DNA of 15,078 nucleotides, taken from the NCBI GenBank assembly GCA_005883175.1, contig VAYV01000062.1, forward strand, positions 4,319 through 19,396, in the 5' to 3' direction. Origin of the DNA: Actinomycetota bacterium. GTDB lineage: Bacteria; Actinomycetota; AC-67. The position numbers were made by a program, and so were the translations under genes. The notes beneath the pieces were generated by a model. That model was not told where the DNA came from, did no database searches, and was given only the letters and a program-made list of their open reading frames with translations. Below are positions 1 to 8,085 of this stretch, one piece after another (position 1 is the first letter of the stretch; the number at the start of each line of letters is the position of its first letter).

Positions 1-275
1 ATCCCCGACTTCTGCGTGAGCTCGCGGACGATCCGGTAGAGCCATGGCGCTTCCTGCTCGGTCACCGGACGAGACCGGGTGACCTTCAGGACGATCTTGT
101 CGCTCCACCAGTAGCTCGCGAAGTTGATCGCCACGGCGATGAAAAGGAAGAAGAGCATCCCGTTGGCGCTGCCCCCGAAGTACCTCTTCCCGAGCAGATC
201 GCCGACGAGCAGCAGAAGCCCGGTCAGAACCCCCATGAAGAGCAGGGTCTTCATCGTGTTTCGAGCGGTAACCAT
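1..275 (-). CDS. htpX: HtpX-like membrane zinc metalloprotease, N-terminal part (truncated by window edge)
   Basis: This is the first 91 codons of a gene that continues beyond the left edge. The translation begins MVTARNTMKTLLFMGVLTG, with a hydrophobic segment at about residues 8-28 and a second at about 38-55, then SYWWSDKIVLK and an EAPWLYRIVRELTQKSG stretch. This is the typical start of HtpX (peptidase family M48B), an inner-membrane protease that degrades misfolded membrane proteins. The catalytic HEXXH lies further on and is not visible, so activity cannot be judged. The start at 275 is chosen because GGGAGG (285-290) sits 9 bases upstream, whereas the in-frame ATG at 254 has no ribosome site. 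It lies 112 bases after nuoN on the same strand, so it could be read through from nuo or have its own promoter. Family assignment is firm from the N-terminal pattern. Confidence 0.88.
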   Translation of the reverse strand, partial: MVTARNTMKTLLFMGVLTGLLLLVGDLLGKRYFGGSANGMLFFLFIAVAINFASYWWSDKIVLKVTRSRPVTEQEAPWLYRIVRELTQKSG

Positions 276-298
276 CGTGTTGATCCTCCCGAGCGAGG

Positions 299-315
299 TG
301 CGAGCACATCTCGCA
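299..315. repeat. Perfect 6-bp inverted repeat upstream of htpX
   Basis: The arms TGCGAG (299-304) and CTCGCA (310-315) flank a 5-base loop, about 24 bases before the htpX start. It could be a mRNA hairpin near the ribosome site or an operator half-site pair. It is short enough to occur by chance in GC-rich DNA. Confidence 0.3.
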
Positions 316-342
316 TCCGCTACTGAAGCACAGGGTATCTCC

Positions 343-360
343 CGGCGAACCCCCTCGCCG
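343..360 (-). terminator. Possible weak hairpin terminator after nuoN
   Basis: The arms CGGCGA and TCGCCG form a 6-bp stem with a 6-base loop, about 28 bases after the nuoN stop. There is no U tract on the minus-strand transcript, so this is at best a U-less actinobacterial terminator or an RNA-stabilising hairpin. Confidence 0.22.
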
Positions 361-387
361 CGGCGTGCGCGTTCTCTCAGGAAACTC

Positions 388-1890
388 TTAGAAAGCGACG
401 AGCGTCGAGCGCGGCGAGAAGTGGTTGAAGAAGTCGGGGTAAACCGTAACCGCGGCGACGATGATCACCATGAGCACGATGGCCGCGACCAGCGCGTACG
501 GCACCGCGATCGGGCCTCGTTCCTTGGGTTCACGAAGGTACATCTTCGCGCCGACCGAAAGGTAGTAATAGAGGCCGATCAGCGTGTTGGCGACCATCAC
601 CGCAGCAAGCCATAGCGTCCCCGCACCGATCGCAGACCGGAACACGAAGAACTTCGCCCAGAAGCCGGCCGTAGGGATCATCCCGGCCAGCGACAGCAAG
701 AAGAACAGCATCGCGAACGCCAGGCCGGGCTCGCGGAACGCGAGGCCTTCGTAGTCCGAGATCAGGTTGTCCGGATGCTTCCGCCCCACCGCGATGACGA
801 CCGCGAAGGCCCCGAGCTGCATGAACGAATAGATCAAGATGTAGGTCAGTGCGGCGGCGAATGCCTCCTTCTGGATGGCCGAGCTCTTGTTCGCCACGAC
901 CGCCAGGGGGATCAGGATGTACCCCGCCTGCCCGATCGATGAGTATGCGAGCAGCCTGACGATGTTCTTCTGTTGCAATGCGATGACGTTCCCGACGGTC
1001 ATCGTGAGTGCCGCGAGTATCGCGAACCCGGGGGCCCACACCGACGAGTGGCTTCCGAATGCGACGAACGTGATCTGCATGAGGCCGGCGAAGCCGGCAG
1101 CTTTGGATGCGACGGAGAGGAACGCGGCGACCGGGACGGGAGAGCCCTCGTACGTGTCCGGCGCCCAGAAGTGGAAAGGCACCGCCGAGACCTTGAAGCC
1201 GAACCCTACGATGATCAGAAGGATGCTCGCGAAGACGACGGAGTCGGCGTGATGGATCGGGATCGGGTACTGCTTCGTGCTCAGGACGCGCGCGATCTCG
1301 TACAGGTTGGTCGACTTGGTCACGCCGTAGATCAACGCCATCCCGAACAACATCACCGCCGACGACAGCACGCCGAACAGGAAGAACTTCACGGCCGCTT
1401 CGTTCGAGCTGTTGTCATGCTTCTTGAAGCCCGCGATGATGAATCCAGGAACCGTGACGGTCTCGAGCGCGATGAACAACGCGATGAGATCGCGCGCACT
1501 GGGCATCACGAGCATGCCGAGCAGCGCCGTCAGCAATAGGAAATAGAACTCGCCCTGGATGTTGCGAACGACCTCGTTCAGATACGTCACCGACATGAAG
1601 ATCAGGATCGCCGCGACGGCGAGGAACAAGAACTTGAACAGCATCGCGTAGCCGTCGAGCACGAACATCCCGCCGAAGGTCCGATGCGTTCCTGTGCCGA
1701 TGAGCGACATCAGCGCGATGGCAGCTCCACCAACACCGGCCATCGATATGACGGCGTTCGCGGACTTCGCGCGGTCGGGAAGGAAAAGATCCACGACCAG
1801 AACGCCGATCAGTGCCGCCGTGATGATGATCTCGGGCAGGACGGCGTGAACGTTCACCGACGAGAGCGAGAAGGTCGTCTGCGCGAGCAT
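388..1890 (-). CDS. nuoN: NADH-quinone oxidoreductase subunit N (antiporter-like membrane subunit)
   Basis: NuoN is one of the three antiporter-like proton-pumping subunits of complex I and lies in the cytoplasmic membrane next to NuoK. At 500 residues it has normal length and about 14 hydrophobic segments. Expected charged residues are visible: Glu143 in the ALFIALETVTVPG segment, Lys233 in VGFGFKVSAVPFHFW, Lys263 in SVASKAAGF, and the late FWAKFFVF lysine. The conserved APDTYEGSPVPVAAFLS motif follows Lys233. The ATG at 1890 is 1 base after the nuoM stop, so translation is probably coupled. It is the last nuo gene, followed by a 112-base gap before htpX. The reading frame is intact, and nothing suggests decay even though nuoM upstream is broken. 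Confidence 0.97.
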   Translation of the reverse strand: MLAQTTFSLSSVNVHAVLPEIIITAALIGVLVVDLFLPDRAKSANAVISMAGVGGAAIALMSLIGTGTHRTFGGMFVLDGYAMLFKFLFLAVAAILIFMSVTYLNEVVRNIQGEFYFLLLTALLGMLVMPSARDLIALFIALETVTVPGFIIAGFKKHDNSSNEAAVKFFLFGVLSSAVMLFGMALIYGVTKSTNLYEIARVLSTKQYPIPIHHADSVVFASILLIIVGFGFKVSAVPFHFWAPDTYEGSPVPVAAFLSVASKAAGFAGLMQITFVAFGSHSSVWAPGFAILAALTMTVGNVIALQQKNIVRLLAYSSIGQAGYILIPLAVVANKSSAIQKEAFAAALTYILIYSFMQLGAFAVVIAVGRKHPDNLISDYEGLAFREPGLAFAMLFFLLSLAGMIPTAGFWAKFFVFRSAIGAGTLWLAAVMVANTLIGLYYYLSVGAKMYLREPKERGPIAVPYALVAAIVLMVIIVAAVTVYPDFFNHFSPRSTLVAF

Positions 1891-1891
1891 G

Positions 1892-3336
1892 CTACGTGAA
1901 CAGCCTCGCGATACCGGTCACTGCGCCGTTCGTGATGTCGAAGATCGCGCGCGGATAGATGCCGAGAGCCAGGATCCCAACCAGCAACGGGGACCACGCC
2001 CATATCTCTGCCGGACGGACGTCGTCGATGGACGGATCGGATGCCCATTTCTCGCGCACGACGCCGAGATTAAGGCGTTGGATCAGCCACAGCATGTACC
2101 CGGCCGTCAGGATCGTTCCGATGCCGCCCAAGACCATGTAACTTCGGAACAGGCTGCTCGACAGGCCGCGTGCCGGGTTGAATGCGGCGAGCAGCGCGAT
2201 CACCTCGCCCCAGAATCCGGCCAGGCCGGGTAGCCCCAGCGACGCGATAGCTACAAAGACGAAGATCGCACCCATCCTCGGGATCTTCTGGAGCACACCT
2301 GGTCCGATGTCGTCGATCTGCCGATTGTGGTACCGCTCGTACAACGAGCCGGCCAGGAAGAACAGCATCCCCGTGATCACGCCGTGCGCGACCATGCCGA
2401 AGACGGCGGCGTTGATGCCCTTGTCGGTCAGGGTCGAGATGCCGAGCATCACGAAGCCCATGTGACCGACCGACGAGAAGGCGATCAGCCGTTTGATGTC
2501 GGTCTGCGCCAGGCAGCAAAGTGCGCCGTACAAGATCGAGATCACGGCGAGCCCGCCGATGTACGGCGCCCAGTCTTTCGCCGCGTGCGGGAGCAATGGA
2601 AGTGCGATACGGATGAAGCCGTAGGCTCCCATCTTCAGAAGGATCCCCGCCAGCAGCACGCTGCCGACCGTCGGCGCGTCGCCGTGCGCGTCCGGGAGCC
2701 AGGTGTGGAACGGCCACATCGGGAACTTGATCGCGAAGCCGAGGAACAACCCCAGGAATACGAGGTTCTGGAACCCGATGCCGCCGAAGTGCTGGCCTTG
2801 CAAGCGGATCATGTCGAACGTGTGCCCGCCGGTGACGGGATCCACCGAACGGAAGTACATCGCGAGGAATCCGAGCAGCATGAACACGCTGCCGAACAGC
2901 GTGTAGAGGAAGAACTTGATGGCCGCGTACTCCCGCCGGGGGCCGCCCCAGAGGCCGATCATGAAGTACATCGGGCGAAGAACCCCTTCACCTTGTCCTG
3001 CGGTTTCGGCATGATCTTCTGCGAGTACACGACGCACAGGAACGTCAGTGCGACCGTAAGCACCAGGAGCGGCAACGCGATCCCGTCGACGCCCATGTGG
3101 TAGCGCGCGCCGATCGAGTCGATCCATCGTGTGTTGACGGAGAACTGGAACGTGCCGCTCGCGTGGAAGTCGAAGCGCACGAGGGCGACGATGCCGAAAA
3201 CGAGCGCCGCGCCCGACGCGATCAGCGCAACCAATCGGACCAGCGCGTGCTGGCCCTTCGGCAAGACGACTATCACGCCGGCGCCCACCAGTGGCAGGAA
3301 CACCACCAGCGAGAGCAGCCACTGATCAAAGGTCAT
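1892..3336 (-). pseudogene. nuoM: NADH-quinone oxidoreductase subunit M, disrupted by an internal deletion with frameshift
   Basis: NuoM is the middle antiporter-like proton-pumping subunit. The first part starts at ATG 3336 (GGGGGAA about 7 bases upstream, 10 bases after nuoL) and reads MTFDQWLLSLV through VVYSQKIM to KGFFA, then hits a stop at 2959. The rest is in another frame: from 2971, MYFMIGLWGGPRREYAAIKFF continues with good NuoM sequence, including FAIKFPMWPFHTWLPDAHGDAP and LLKMGAYGF, to the stop at 1892 (359 residues). From family knowledge, about 30 residues (rest of TM4-TM5) normally lie between FFA and PMYF and carry the essential glutamate equivalent to E. coli Glu144; they are missing here. 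The remaining 121 plus 359 residues plus about 30 equal the usual length. The loss is of 3n+1 bases, about 91 by my estimate. It is either a real deletion or a misassembly. Confidence 0.9.
2969..2980 (-). other. nuoM: Deletion/frameshift junction in nuoM
   Basis: On the minus strand the junction reads CTTCGCCCGATG. In the upstream frame it gives F-A-R, ending in a stop at 2959-2961. In the downstream frame it gives P-M, the normal start of the PMYF motif. A shared C makes the exact breakpoint ambiguous by one or two bases (2972-2975). No insertion sequence, N run or long repeat is present at the junction. Confidence 0.85.
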
Positions 3337-3346
3337 CCGTTTCCCC

Positions 3347-5374
3347 CTATCGGAATACCAACGTAAAGAGGAGCACCAGCACTGCGACGCCGCCGAACAG
3401 AACGGCTGCGTACCGCTGGACGTCTCCGGACTGGATGTAGCGTAGGAGCCGGCTCCCATCCTGGGTGCCGATCCCGACGGCGTTGACCGTTCCGTCGATC
3501 ACCTTCTGGTCGACGTTGTCGTACAGCTTGCGCGCGCCTGCTCGTGCCACGGCCGCGGCGCCGTTCACCGCGCCGTCGAGCACGTTCTGGTTGAGCCAGT
3601 ACATAGCCTGGGAGATCGAGTCACGGATCGGCTTCACGATGCCGTTCATGTAGAAGTCGTCCAGGTAGTACTTGTTGACGAGCAGCGTGTGGAACCACCC
3701 GAGGCGCTCCAGCGGCTCGGTTGCCGGAGCCGGCATGTAGAGACGGCGGCCCAGATACAAACCGCCGAGCGCGACCAAGAGCGAAATCGCGATCAGCCAG
3801 AAGTTCGCGCTGGAGACCTTGACCTCACCGCCGACGCCGACCCACGAGGCGAAACCGCGCCGCCATGCGGGGATCCCGACGAGGCCGGCAACGACCGACA
3901 AGATGCCGAGTATCTGCAGCGGGAGCGTCATCGCGCGCGGCGATTCGTGCGGATGCCCGGAGCCGCGGTACTCGCCTTCGAACATGAGGTGAACCGCGCG
4001 CGACATGTAGAACGCGGTGAGGAACGCGGTGAGGACGCCGACGGCGTACACGAGGTAGGCCACCCAGGCCGTTCCGTGCGCGGCCGTGCTCCCGTATCCG
4101 ACACGGAACGCCTCCGTCAGGATCTCGTCTTTAGACCAGAAGCCGGCGAACGGGAAGATGCCGGCGAGAGCAAGCGTCGCAACAACGAACGTCCAGTAGG
4201 TGGTCGGCATTACCTTCCGCAAGCCGCCCATCTCGCTCATGTTGTTCGAGTGCACCGCGTGGATCACGCTGCCTGCGCCGAGGAAGAGCAATGCCTTGAA
4301 CCATGCGTGCGTGTAGAGGTGGAAGATCCCGGCGTTCCCGGCGCCCACGCCGAGGGCAGCCATCATGTACGCGAGCTGGCTGATCGTGGAGTACGCAAGG
4401 ACACGTTTGATGTCGTCCTGAACCATCGCGAGCAACGCCGCCATAAGCATCGTGACCGCGCCGATGATCGCCACAACATTCATCGCGGCGACCGAACCCT
4501 CGAAGACGGGGAACATCCGCGCGACCAAGAACACGCCGGCCGTCACCATCGTCGCCGCATGGATCAGCGCGCTCACCGGCGTCGGGCCGGCCATCGCGTC
4601 GGGAAGCCACACGTAGAGCGGGAACTGTGCGCTCTTCCCGACGGCACCGCCGAAGAGCAGGATCGCAGCGGCCGTCAACGTGATGGTCGGGATCTGGTGG
4701 GCTTCTGCCTTGGCGAGAATCTGACCGATATCGAACGTGTGCGTGGAGGCGAACAGCACGAAGATACCGATCAGGAACGGGATGTCCCCGGTCTTCGTGG
4801 TGATGAAGGCTTTGATCGCGGCATCGGAGTTGGCCTTCTCCTCCCACCAGAACCCGATGAGAAGGTATGAGCAGATACCGACCAGCTCCCACCCCACCAG
4901 CAGCTGCAGCAGGTTGTTCGACACGACGAGCAGAAGCATCGAGCCGGTGAACAGGTTTAGCGCGGTGTAGTACCACGTGAACCGTTTCTCACCGTGCATG
5001 TAGCCCGTCGAATAGATCTGGACCATCAAGGACACGGTCGTGACGACCGGGAACATGATCGCGGTAAGGCCATCCATCCGTATCCCGAGCCCGAGCTTTT
5101 GGCCGAGTCCGAAGGGGAACCACTGGAGCTGCTTCACGACGAGCGGCCCGTTCCCGCCGATGTAGTTCGCCAGCACAACGTACGAAAGGATGGCCGCGGC
5201 CAACATGCCGATGATCCCGATCTCGGAGCCGCCGCGCGGAAGCCGCTTGCCGAACGCCCAGATCAGAACGACCGCGATCGCAGGGATCGCCGGGATGATC
5301 CACGCGTTGCGCGTGACGATGTTTGCCACGTGCGTGGCCGAAGCCGCCTCCTGCGCGAAGAGGGTCGCTACCAC
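3347..5374 (-). CDS. nuoL: NADH-quinone oxidoreductase subunit L (distal antiporter-like subunit with lateral helix)
   Basis: NuoL is the most distal proton-pumping subunit of complex I; its long C-terminal lateral helix runs along NuoM and NuoN. The protein is 675 residues, a normal length. Glu163 in LLVGWELVGICSYLLIGFW corresponds to the essential TM5 glutamate, and GKSAQFPLYVWLPDAMAGPTP plus SALIHAATMVTAGVFL is the central lysine/histidine block. The FAGFWSKDEILTEAF motif carries the later lysine. The C-terminal quarter (VNKYYLDDFY, then an amphipathic helix) fits the lateral-helix anchor. The start is GTG at 5374, giving a 7-base overlap with the nuoK stop; the ribosome site is weak, consistent with coupled translation. 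The frame is intact, so the partner NuoM is the only broken antiporter subunit. Confidence 0.97.
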   Translation of the reverse strand: MVATLFAQEAASATHVANIVTRNAWIIPAIPAIAVVLIWAFGKRLPRGGSEIGIIGMLAAAILSYVVLANYIGGNGPLVVKQLQWFPFGLGQKLGLGIRMDGLTAIMFPVVTTVSLMVQIYSTGYMHGEKRFTWYYTALNLFTGSMLLLVVSNNLLQLLVGWELVGICSYLLIGFWWEEKANSDAAIKAFITTKTGDIPFLIGIFVLFASTHTFDIGQILAKAEAHQIPTITLTAAAILLFGGAVGKSAQFPLYVWLPDAMAGPTPVSALIHAATMVTAGVFLVARMFPVFEGSVAAMNVVAIIGAVTMLMAALLAMVQDDIKRVLAYSTISQLAYMMAALGVGAGNAGIFHLYTHAWFKALLFLGAGSVIHAVHSNNMSEMGGLRKVMPTTYWTFVVATLALAGIFPFAGFWSKDEILTEAFRVGYGSTAAHGTAWVAYLVYAVGVLTAFLTAFYMSRAVHLMFEGEYRGSGHPHESPRAMTLPLQILGILSVVAGLVGIPAWRRGFASWVGVGGEVKVSSANFWLIAISLLVALGGLYLGRRLYMPAPATEPLERLGWFHTLLVNKYYLDDFYMNGIVKPIRDSISQAMYWLNQNVLDGAVNGAAAVARAGARKLYDNVDQKVIDGTVNAVGIGTQDGSRLLRYIQSGDVQRYAAVLFGGVAVLVLLFTLVFR

Positions 5375-5673
5375 TTCAGCAGGTCCACTTCGTCGACGTT
5401 GATCGTCTTCCGGTTACGGAAGACCAGCAGCACGATCGCGAGACCGACGCCGACCTCTGCCGCCGCCACTGTGATGATGAACAAAGCGAAGATCTGGCCG
5501 ACGGCCGCCGAATCCCTGAACCACGCGTTGAACGCGATCAGGTTGATGTTGACGGAATTGAGCATCAGCTCGATCGACATCAGGACCAACACGGCGTTCT
5601 TGCGCGCGAGCACGCCGTACACGCCGACGCTGAAAAGGAAGGCGCCGAGCGTTAGAACCCAAGCAAGGCTCAC
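5368..5673 (-). CDS. nuoK: NADH-quinone oxidoreductase subunit K
   Basis: NuoK is the small three-helix membrane subunit that links the quinone-proximal NuoH/NuoJ/NuoA region to NuoN. It has 101 residues, the usual size. Two membrane glutamates expected for proton transfer are present: Glu35 in LVLMSIELMLNSVNINL and Glu73 in TVAAAEVGVGLAIV. The start is GTG at 5673 with GGGGGAG about 5 bases upstream, 12 bases after the nuoJ stop. It overlaps nuoL by 7 bases. Nothing is unusual except the GTG start. Confidence 0.97.
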   Translation of the reverse strand: MSLAWVLTLGAFLFSVGVYGVLARKNAVLVLMSIELMLNSVNINLIAFNAWFRDSAAVGQIFALFIITVAAAEVGVGLAIVLLVFRNRKTINVDEVDLLKW

Positions 5674-5685
5674 CGTGTCTCCCCC

Positions 5686-6174
5686 TCAGTCCTTCTTCGC
5701 AAGAACGATCGCGCCGACCAACGCCGCAAGGAGCAAAACAGAAACGACTTCGAACGGAAGGATGTAGCCGCTGAACAAAGAACGTCCGACATCAGACGTC
5801 CTCACCACTTGGTTCAGATGGATGCGCTGCGAGCCGAACGAGCGCCAGATGATGAACGTGAAGACGCCGAACACCGCCGCGGAGGTCATGAAAGCGACGC
5901 CACGCTGCTGGTTGTCCAGGGCATGCGTTCCGATGGGGGCGGCCGTCAGCATCAAACCGAACAGCAGCAGAACGACGATGGCGCCCACGTAGATGAGGAT
6001 CTGCGTCCAGCCGACGAACTCGGCGCCCAGCACCAAGAAGATCGCGCCGGCCGCGCCGAGAACGACAACGAGGTAGAGGGCCGCGTGCACGACGTTGCGG
6101 CTGAGCACGACCGCCACCGCCGACAATGCCGCGACCGCGCCGAATATCGCAACGAATACCGCCGGCCAGCTCAC
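5686..6174 (-). CDS. nuoJ: NADH-quinone oxidoreductase subunit J
   Basis: NuoJ is a membrane subunit next to NuoK and NuoH; its TM3 changes conformation during turnover. With the start chosen here the protein is 162 residues with five hydrophobic segments, including the conserved GWTQILIYVGAIVVLLLFG block that contains TM3. I chose GTG 6174 over an upstream ATG at 6204 because its GTGA overlaps the nuoI stop by 4 bases and GGAAGG (6182-6187) is 7 bases upstream. The upstream ATG would overlap nuoI by 34 bases and add an acidic, non-membrane tail. Start choice is an inference; subunit identity is firm. Confidence 0.95.
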   Translation of the reverse strand: MSWPAVFVAIFGAVAALSAVAVVLSRNVVHAALYLVVVLGAAGAIFLVLGAEFVGWTQILIYVGAIVVLLLFGLMLTAAPIGTHALDNQQRGVAFMTSAAVFGVFTFIIWRSFGSQRIHLNQVVRTSDVGRSLFSGYILPFEVVSVLLLAALVGAIVLAKKD

Positions 6175-7055
6175 GACTGCGCCTTCCGTCGCTTCAGGAT
6201 CCATGCCCTCTTCGCCAGCGCGCGCGCTTCACGATCCGGCTTTCCTTGCGCGATCGCGGCGTCGTACGCCTCTTGGTCGATCTGCGGAGGTTCTTCGTCG
6301 TGGCGTTCTTCGCGCGCGGGTGGCGCCTGCGTCTCCGCGGCTTCGGTCGTGCCGCCGGCTGGCGTGGCGCTGTCTGCGGCGGCGCCTTCCTGCGAGGGGG
6401 CTGGCTCCGTCCGAGGCGGCGCAGCCGTGGCCGTCGCGGCCGGCGCCGTGGCCGTCGCCACGGGAGCCGCGACCGCGGGTGCGCCGTACGAGACCGCTTC
6501 TTTCGAGACCTCGACGGGATCCTCGGCGCCGTCTTCGAGCGCCGGTGGTGGTGGAACGTAGTCCATCCACTTGGCGAGCGTGTCCATCTCGTGCGTCAAG
6601 GTGGACAGGTCGTCCGTTGAGTACTCGAAATGAGGGCTCCAGAACAGAGCGTCGAACGGACATACATCGACGCAGATCCCGCAGTACATACAAAGCGCGT
6701 AGTCGATCGCGAACCGGTCCAAGACGTTCCGCGTGCGCCCGCGCGCACCCGGCGTCTTCGGCGGCATGACGTCCTTGTGCGAGTCGATGTAGATGCACCA
6801 GTCCGGGCACTCACGCGAGCAGAGCATGCAAACCGTGCAGTTCTCTTCCTTCAGCGCGATGACGCCTCGCGTCCGCTCGGGGAGGTCGGGCTTCACGTGG
6901 GGGTACTGCGTCGTGATCGCCGGCTTCAGCATCGTTCGCATCGTGACCGACATGCCTTTGGCCAAGCCGTAGAGCGCGCCGATCCCCTTCTTGGACGCGA
7001 TCTTCTGCTCAAGCTCGCGGAGCTTGGCCGCACGCTGCTCTTTGGTCATCGCCAT
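6171..7055 (-). CDS. nuoI: NADH-quinone oxidoreductase subunit I, 2[4Fe-4S] protein with long low-complexity C-terminal tail
   Basis: NuoI carries clusters N6a and N6b, which pass electrons from the input side toward N2 in NuoB. Both ferredoxin motifs are complete: Cys73-76-79-83 and Cys122-125-128-132, each followed by proline. The protein is 294 residues, while the family is usually about 160-200. The extra part is an Ala/Pro/Thr-rich stretch at about 172-250 with a 21-base internal repeat, followed by a charged segment (about 259-294; YDAAIAQGK then REARALAKRAW) that should form an amphipathic helix. The N-terminus also has about 35 charged or helical residues before the core. Start is ATG 7055, 4 bases after the nuoH stop. 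Next to it there is no nuoG, its usual electron donor. Core identity is certain; the role of the tail is unknown. Confidence 0.97.
   Translation of the reverse strand: MAMTKEQRAAKLRELEQKIASKKGIGALYGLAKGMSVTMRTMLKPAITTQYPHVKPDLPERTRGVIALKEENCTVCMLCSRECPDWCIYIDSHKDVMPPKTPGARGRTRNVLDRFAIDYALCMYCGICVDVCPFDALFWSPHFEYSTDDLSTLTHEMDTLAKWMDYVPPPPALEDGAEDPVEVSKEAVSYGAPAVAAPVATATAPAATATAAPPRTEPAPSQEGAAADSATPAGGTTEAAETQAPPAREERHDEEPPQIDQEAYDAAIAQGKPDREARALAKRAWILKRRKAQS
6424..6458 (-). repeat. Two copies of a 14-base unit, 21-base period, in the nuoI tail
   Basis: The identical unit GCCGTGGCCGTCGC occurs at 6424-6437 and 6445-6458. It encodes repeated Ala/Thr-rich heptads in the low-complexity tail of NuoI and is a likely site of length variation between strains. 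Confidence 0.75.
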
Positions 7056-7059
7056 CGCG

Positions 7060-8085
7060 TCAGAAGACCACCTTGAAGATCATCGTGAGGAGGATGTTCA
7101 CTAGCGCGATCGGGATGAGGTACTTCCACGCCATCTTCTGGAGCTGGTCTTCGCGGAGCCGTGGGTACGTCGCGCGCAGCCAGATCACGAGGAACGAGAG
7201 GGCCCCGATCTTGGCGAGCGTCCAGATCGGCCCCGGGATCCACGGCACGATGAACCCATGCCACGCGCCCAGGTAGAGCACGACCGCGATCGCCGACAGC
7301 GACACGATCCCTGCGTACTCCGACAGCAGGAAAAGGCCGAACCGGATCCCGGTGTACTCCGTCATGTGGCCGAAGATGATCTCGGAGTCCGCGATGGGCA
7401 TGTCGAACGGCGGCCGCGACAGTTCCGCGAGGCTCGCGATCACGAAGATGATGAAGCCGGCGATCTGGGGGAAGACGAACCAGTACGCCTTCTGCGCGTC
7501 TCCGATGCCGACGAGCGACAGCGTTCCCGCTTGCATGGCGACGGCGGAGGCGGCGAGCACCAAGGGCAGCTCGTACGCGATCAGCTGCGCCGCACCGCGG
7601 ATCGCGCCGATCAGGGAGAACTTGTTCGCGCTCGCCCAACCGGCCATCAGCATGCCGATCACGCTGATCGCGCTTATCGCAAGCACGAAGAAGATCCCGA
7701 CGTCGAAGTTCTCTCCCCAGAAGCCGCAGCCGCCGGTGCCGGCCGGCGCGTGGCAGCTCACTGCTGCCGGTCCGAACGGGATCACGAGAAAGACGAGGCT
7801 GACGGGGATGATGACGATCATCGGAGCCAGCATGAAGATCCGGCGATCCGCTGCATCGGGGACGATGTCTTCCTTCTGGATGAACTTGACCCCGTCGGCG
7901 ATCAGCTGCGCCCAGCCATGGAACCTCCCCGCCTCCATCGGGCCGAGACGCGACTGCATGTGCGCCAGCCCTTTGTGCTCGACGTAGCCGAGGACGAGCG
8001 GCGCCGTGAGGAAGAAGATGAAGACGGCGGCGAGCTTCAACGCGAAGACGGCCCAAGGGTTCGAGAAGAAGTGGTAGAAGATCAT
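7060..8085 (-). CDS. nuoH: NADH-quinone oxidoreductase subunit H
   Basis: NuoH anchors the peripheral arm in the membrane and forms most of the quinone tunnel and the start of the acidic E-channel. The protein has 341 residues and about eight hydrophobic segments. Conserved parts are visible: LGYVEHKGLAHMQSRLGP, the GWAQLIADGVKF loop, ELSRPPFDMP, and MTEYTGIRFGLFLLSEYAG. After DMP the sequence is I231-A-D233-S-E235, where most complex I proteins have PEAE-x-E, so one channel glutamate is isoleucine and one is aspartate. A periplasmic-side loop carries Cys111 and Cys120. Its ATG overlaps the nuoD stop by 4 bases (ATGA), which leaves no space for nuoE, nuoF or nuoG. I recall this motif variant from EFG-less actinobacterial clusters. 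Confidence 0.97.
   Translation of the reverse strand: MIFYHFFSNPWAVFALKLAAVFIFFLTAPLVLGYVEHKGLAHMQSRLGPMEAGRFHGWAQLIADGVKFIQKEDIVPDAADRRIFMLAPMIVIIPVSLVFLVIPFGPAAVSCHAPAGTGGCGFWGENFDVGIFFVLAISAISVIGMLMAGWASANKFSLIGAIRGAAQLIAYELPLVLAASAVAMQAGTLSLVGIGDAQKAYWFVFPQIAGFIIFVIASLAELSRPPFDMPIADSEIIFGHMTEYTGIRFGLFLLSEYAGIVSLSAIAVVLYLGAWHGFIVPWIPGPIWTLAKIGALSFLVIWLRATYPRLREDQLQKMAWKYLIPIALVNILLTMIFKVVF

Larger units (their letters stand above)
276..387. other. nuoN-htpX intergenic spacer
   Basis: This 112-base gap holds two short inverted repeats (299-315 and 343-360) and the htpX ribosome site. I see no convincing -35/-10 pair on the minus strand and no gene. Confidence 0.6.

Noticed and set aside
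124..615. Plus-strand frame of 163 codons across the nuoN 3' end and htpX start
   Set aside because: It covers the ends of two well-supported minus-strand genes and has low-complexity charged sequence with no domain.
2959..2985. Programmed ribosomal frameshift in nuoM
   Set aside because: A slip cannot restore the missing TM5 residues, and there is no heptameric slippery sequence or downstream structure that I can see; a deletion explains both the gap and the frame change.
3689..4870. Long open frame of 393 codons antisense to nuoL
   Set aside because: It is Arg/Asp/Glu/His-rich without any domain and lies fully opposite a clear NuoL; such frames are typical of high-GC codon bias.
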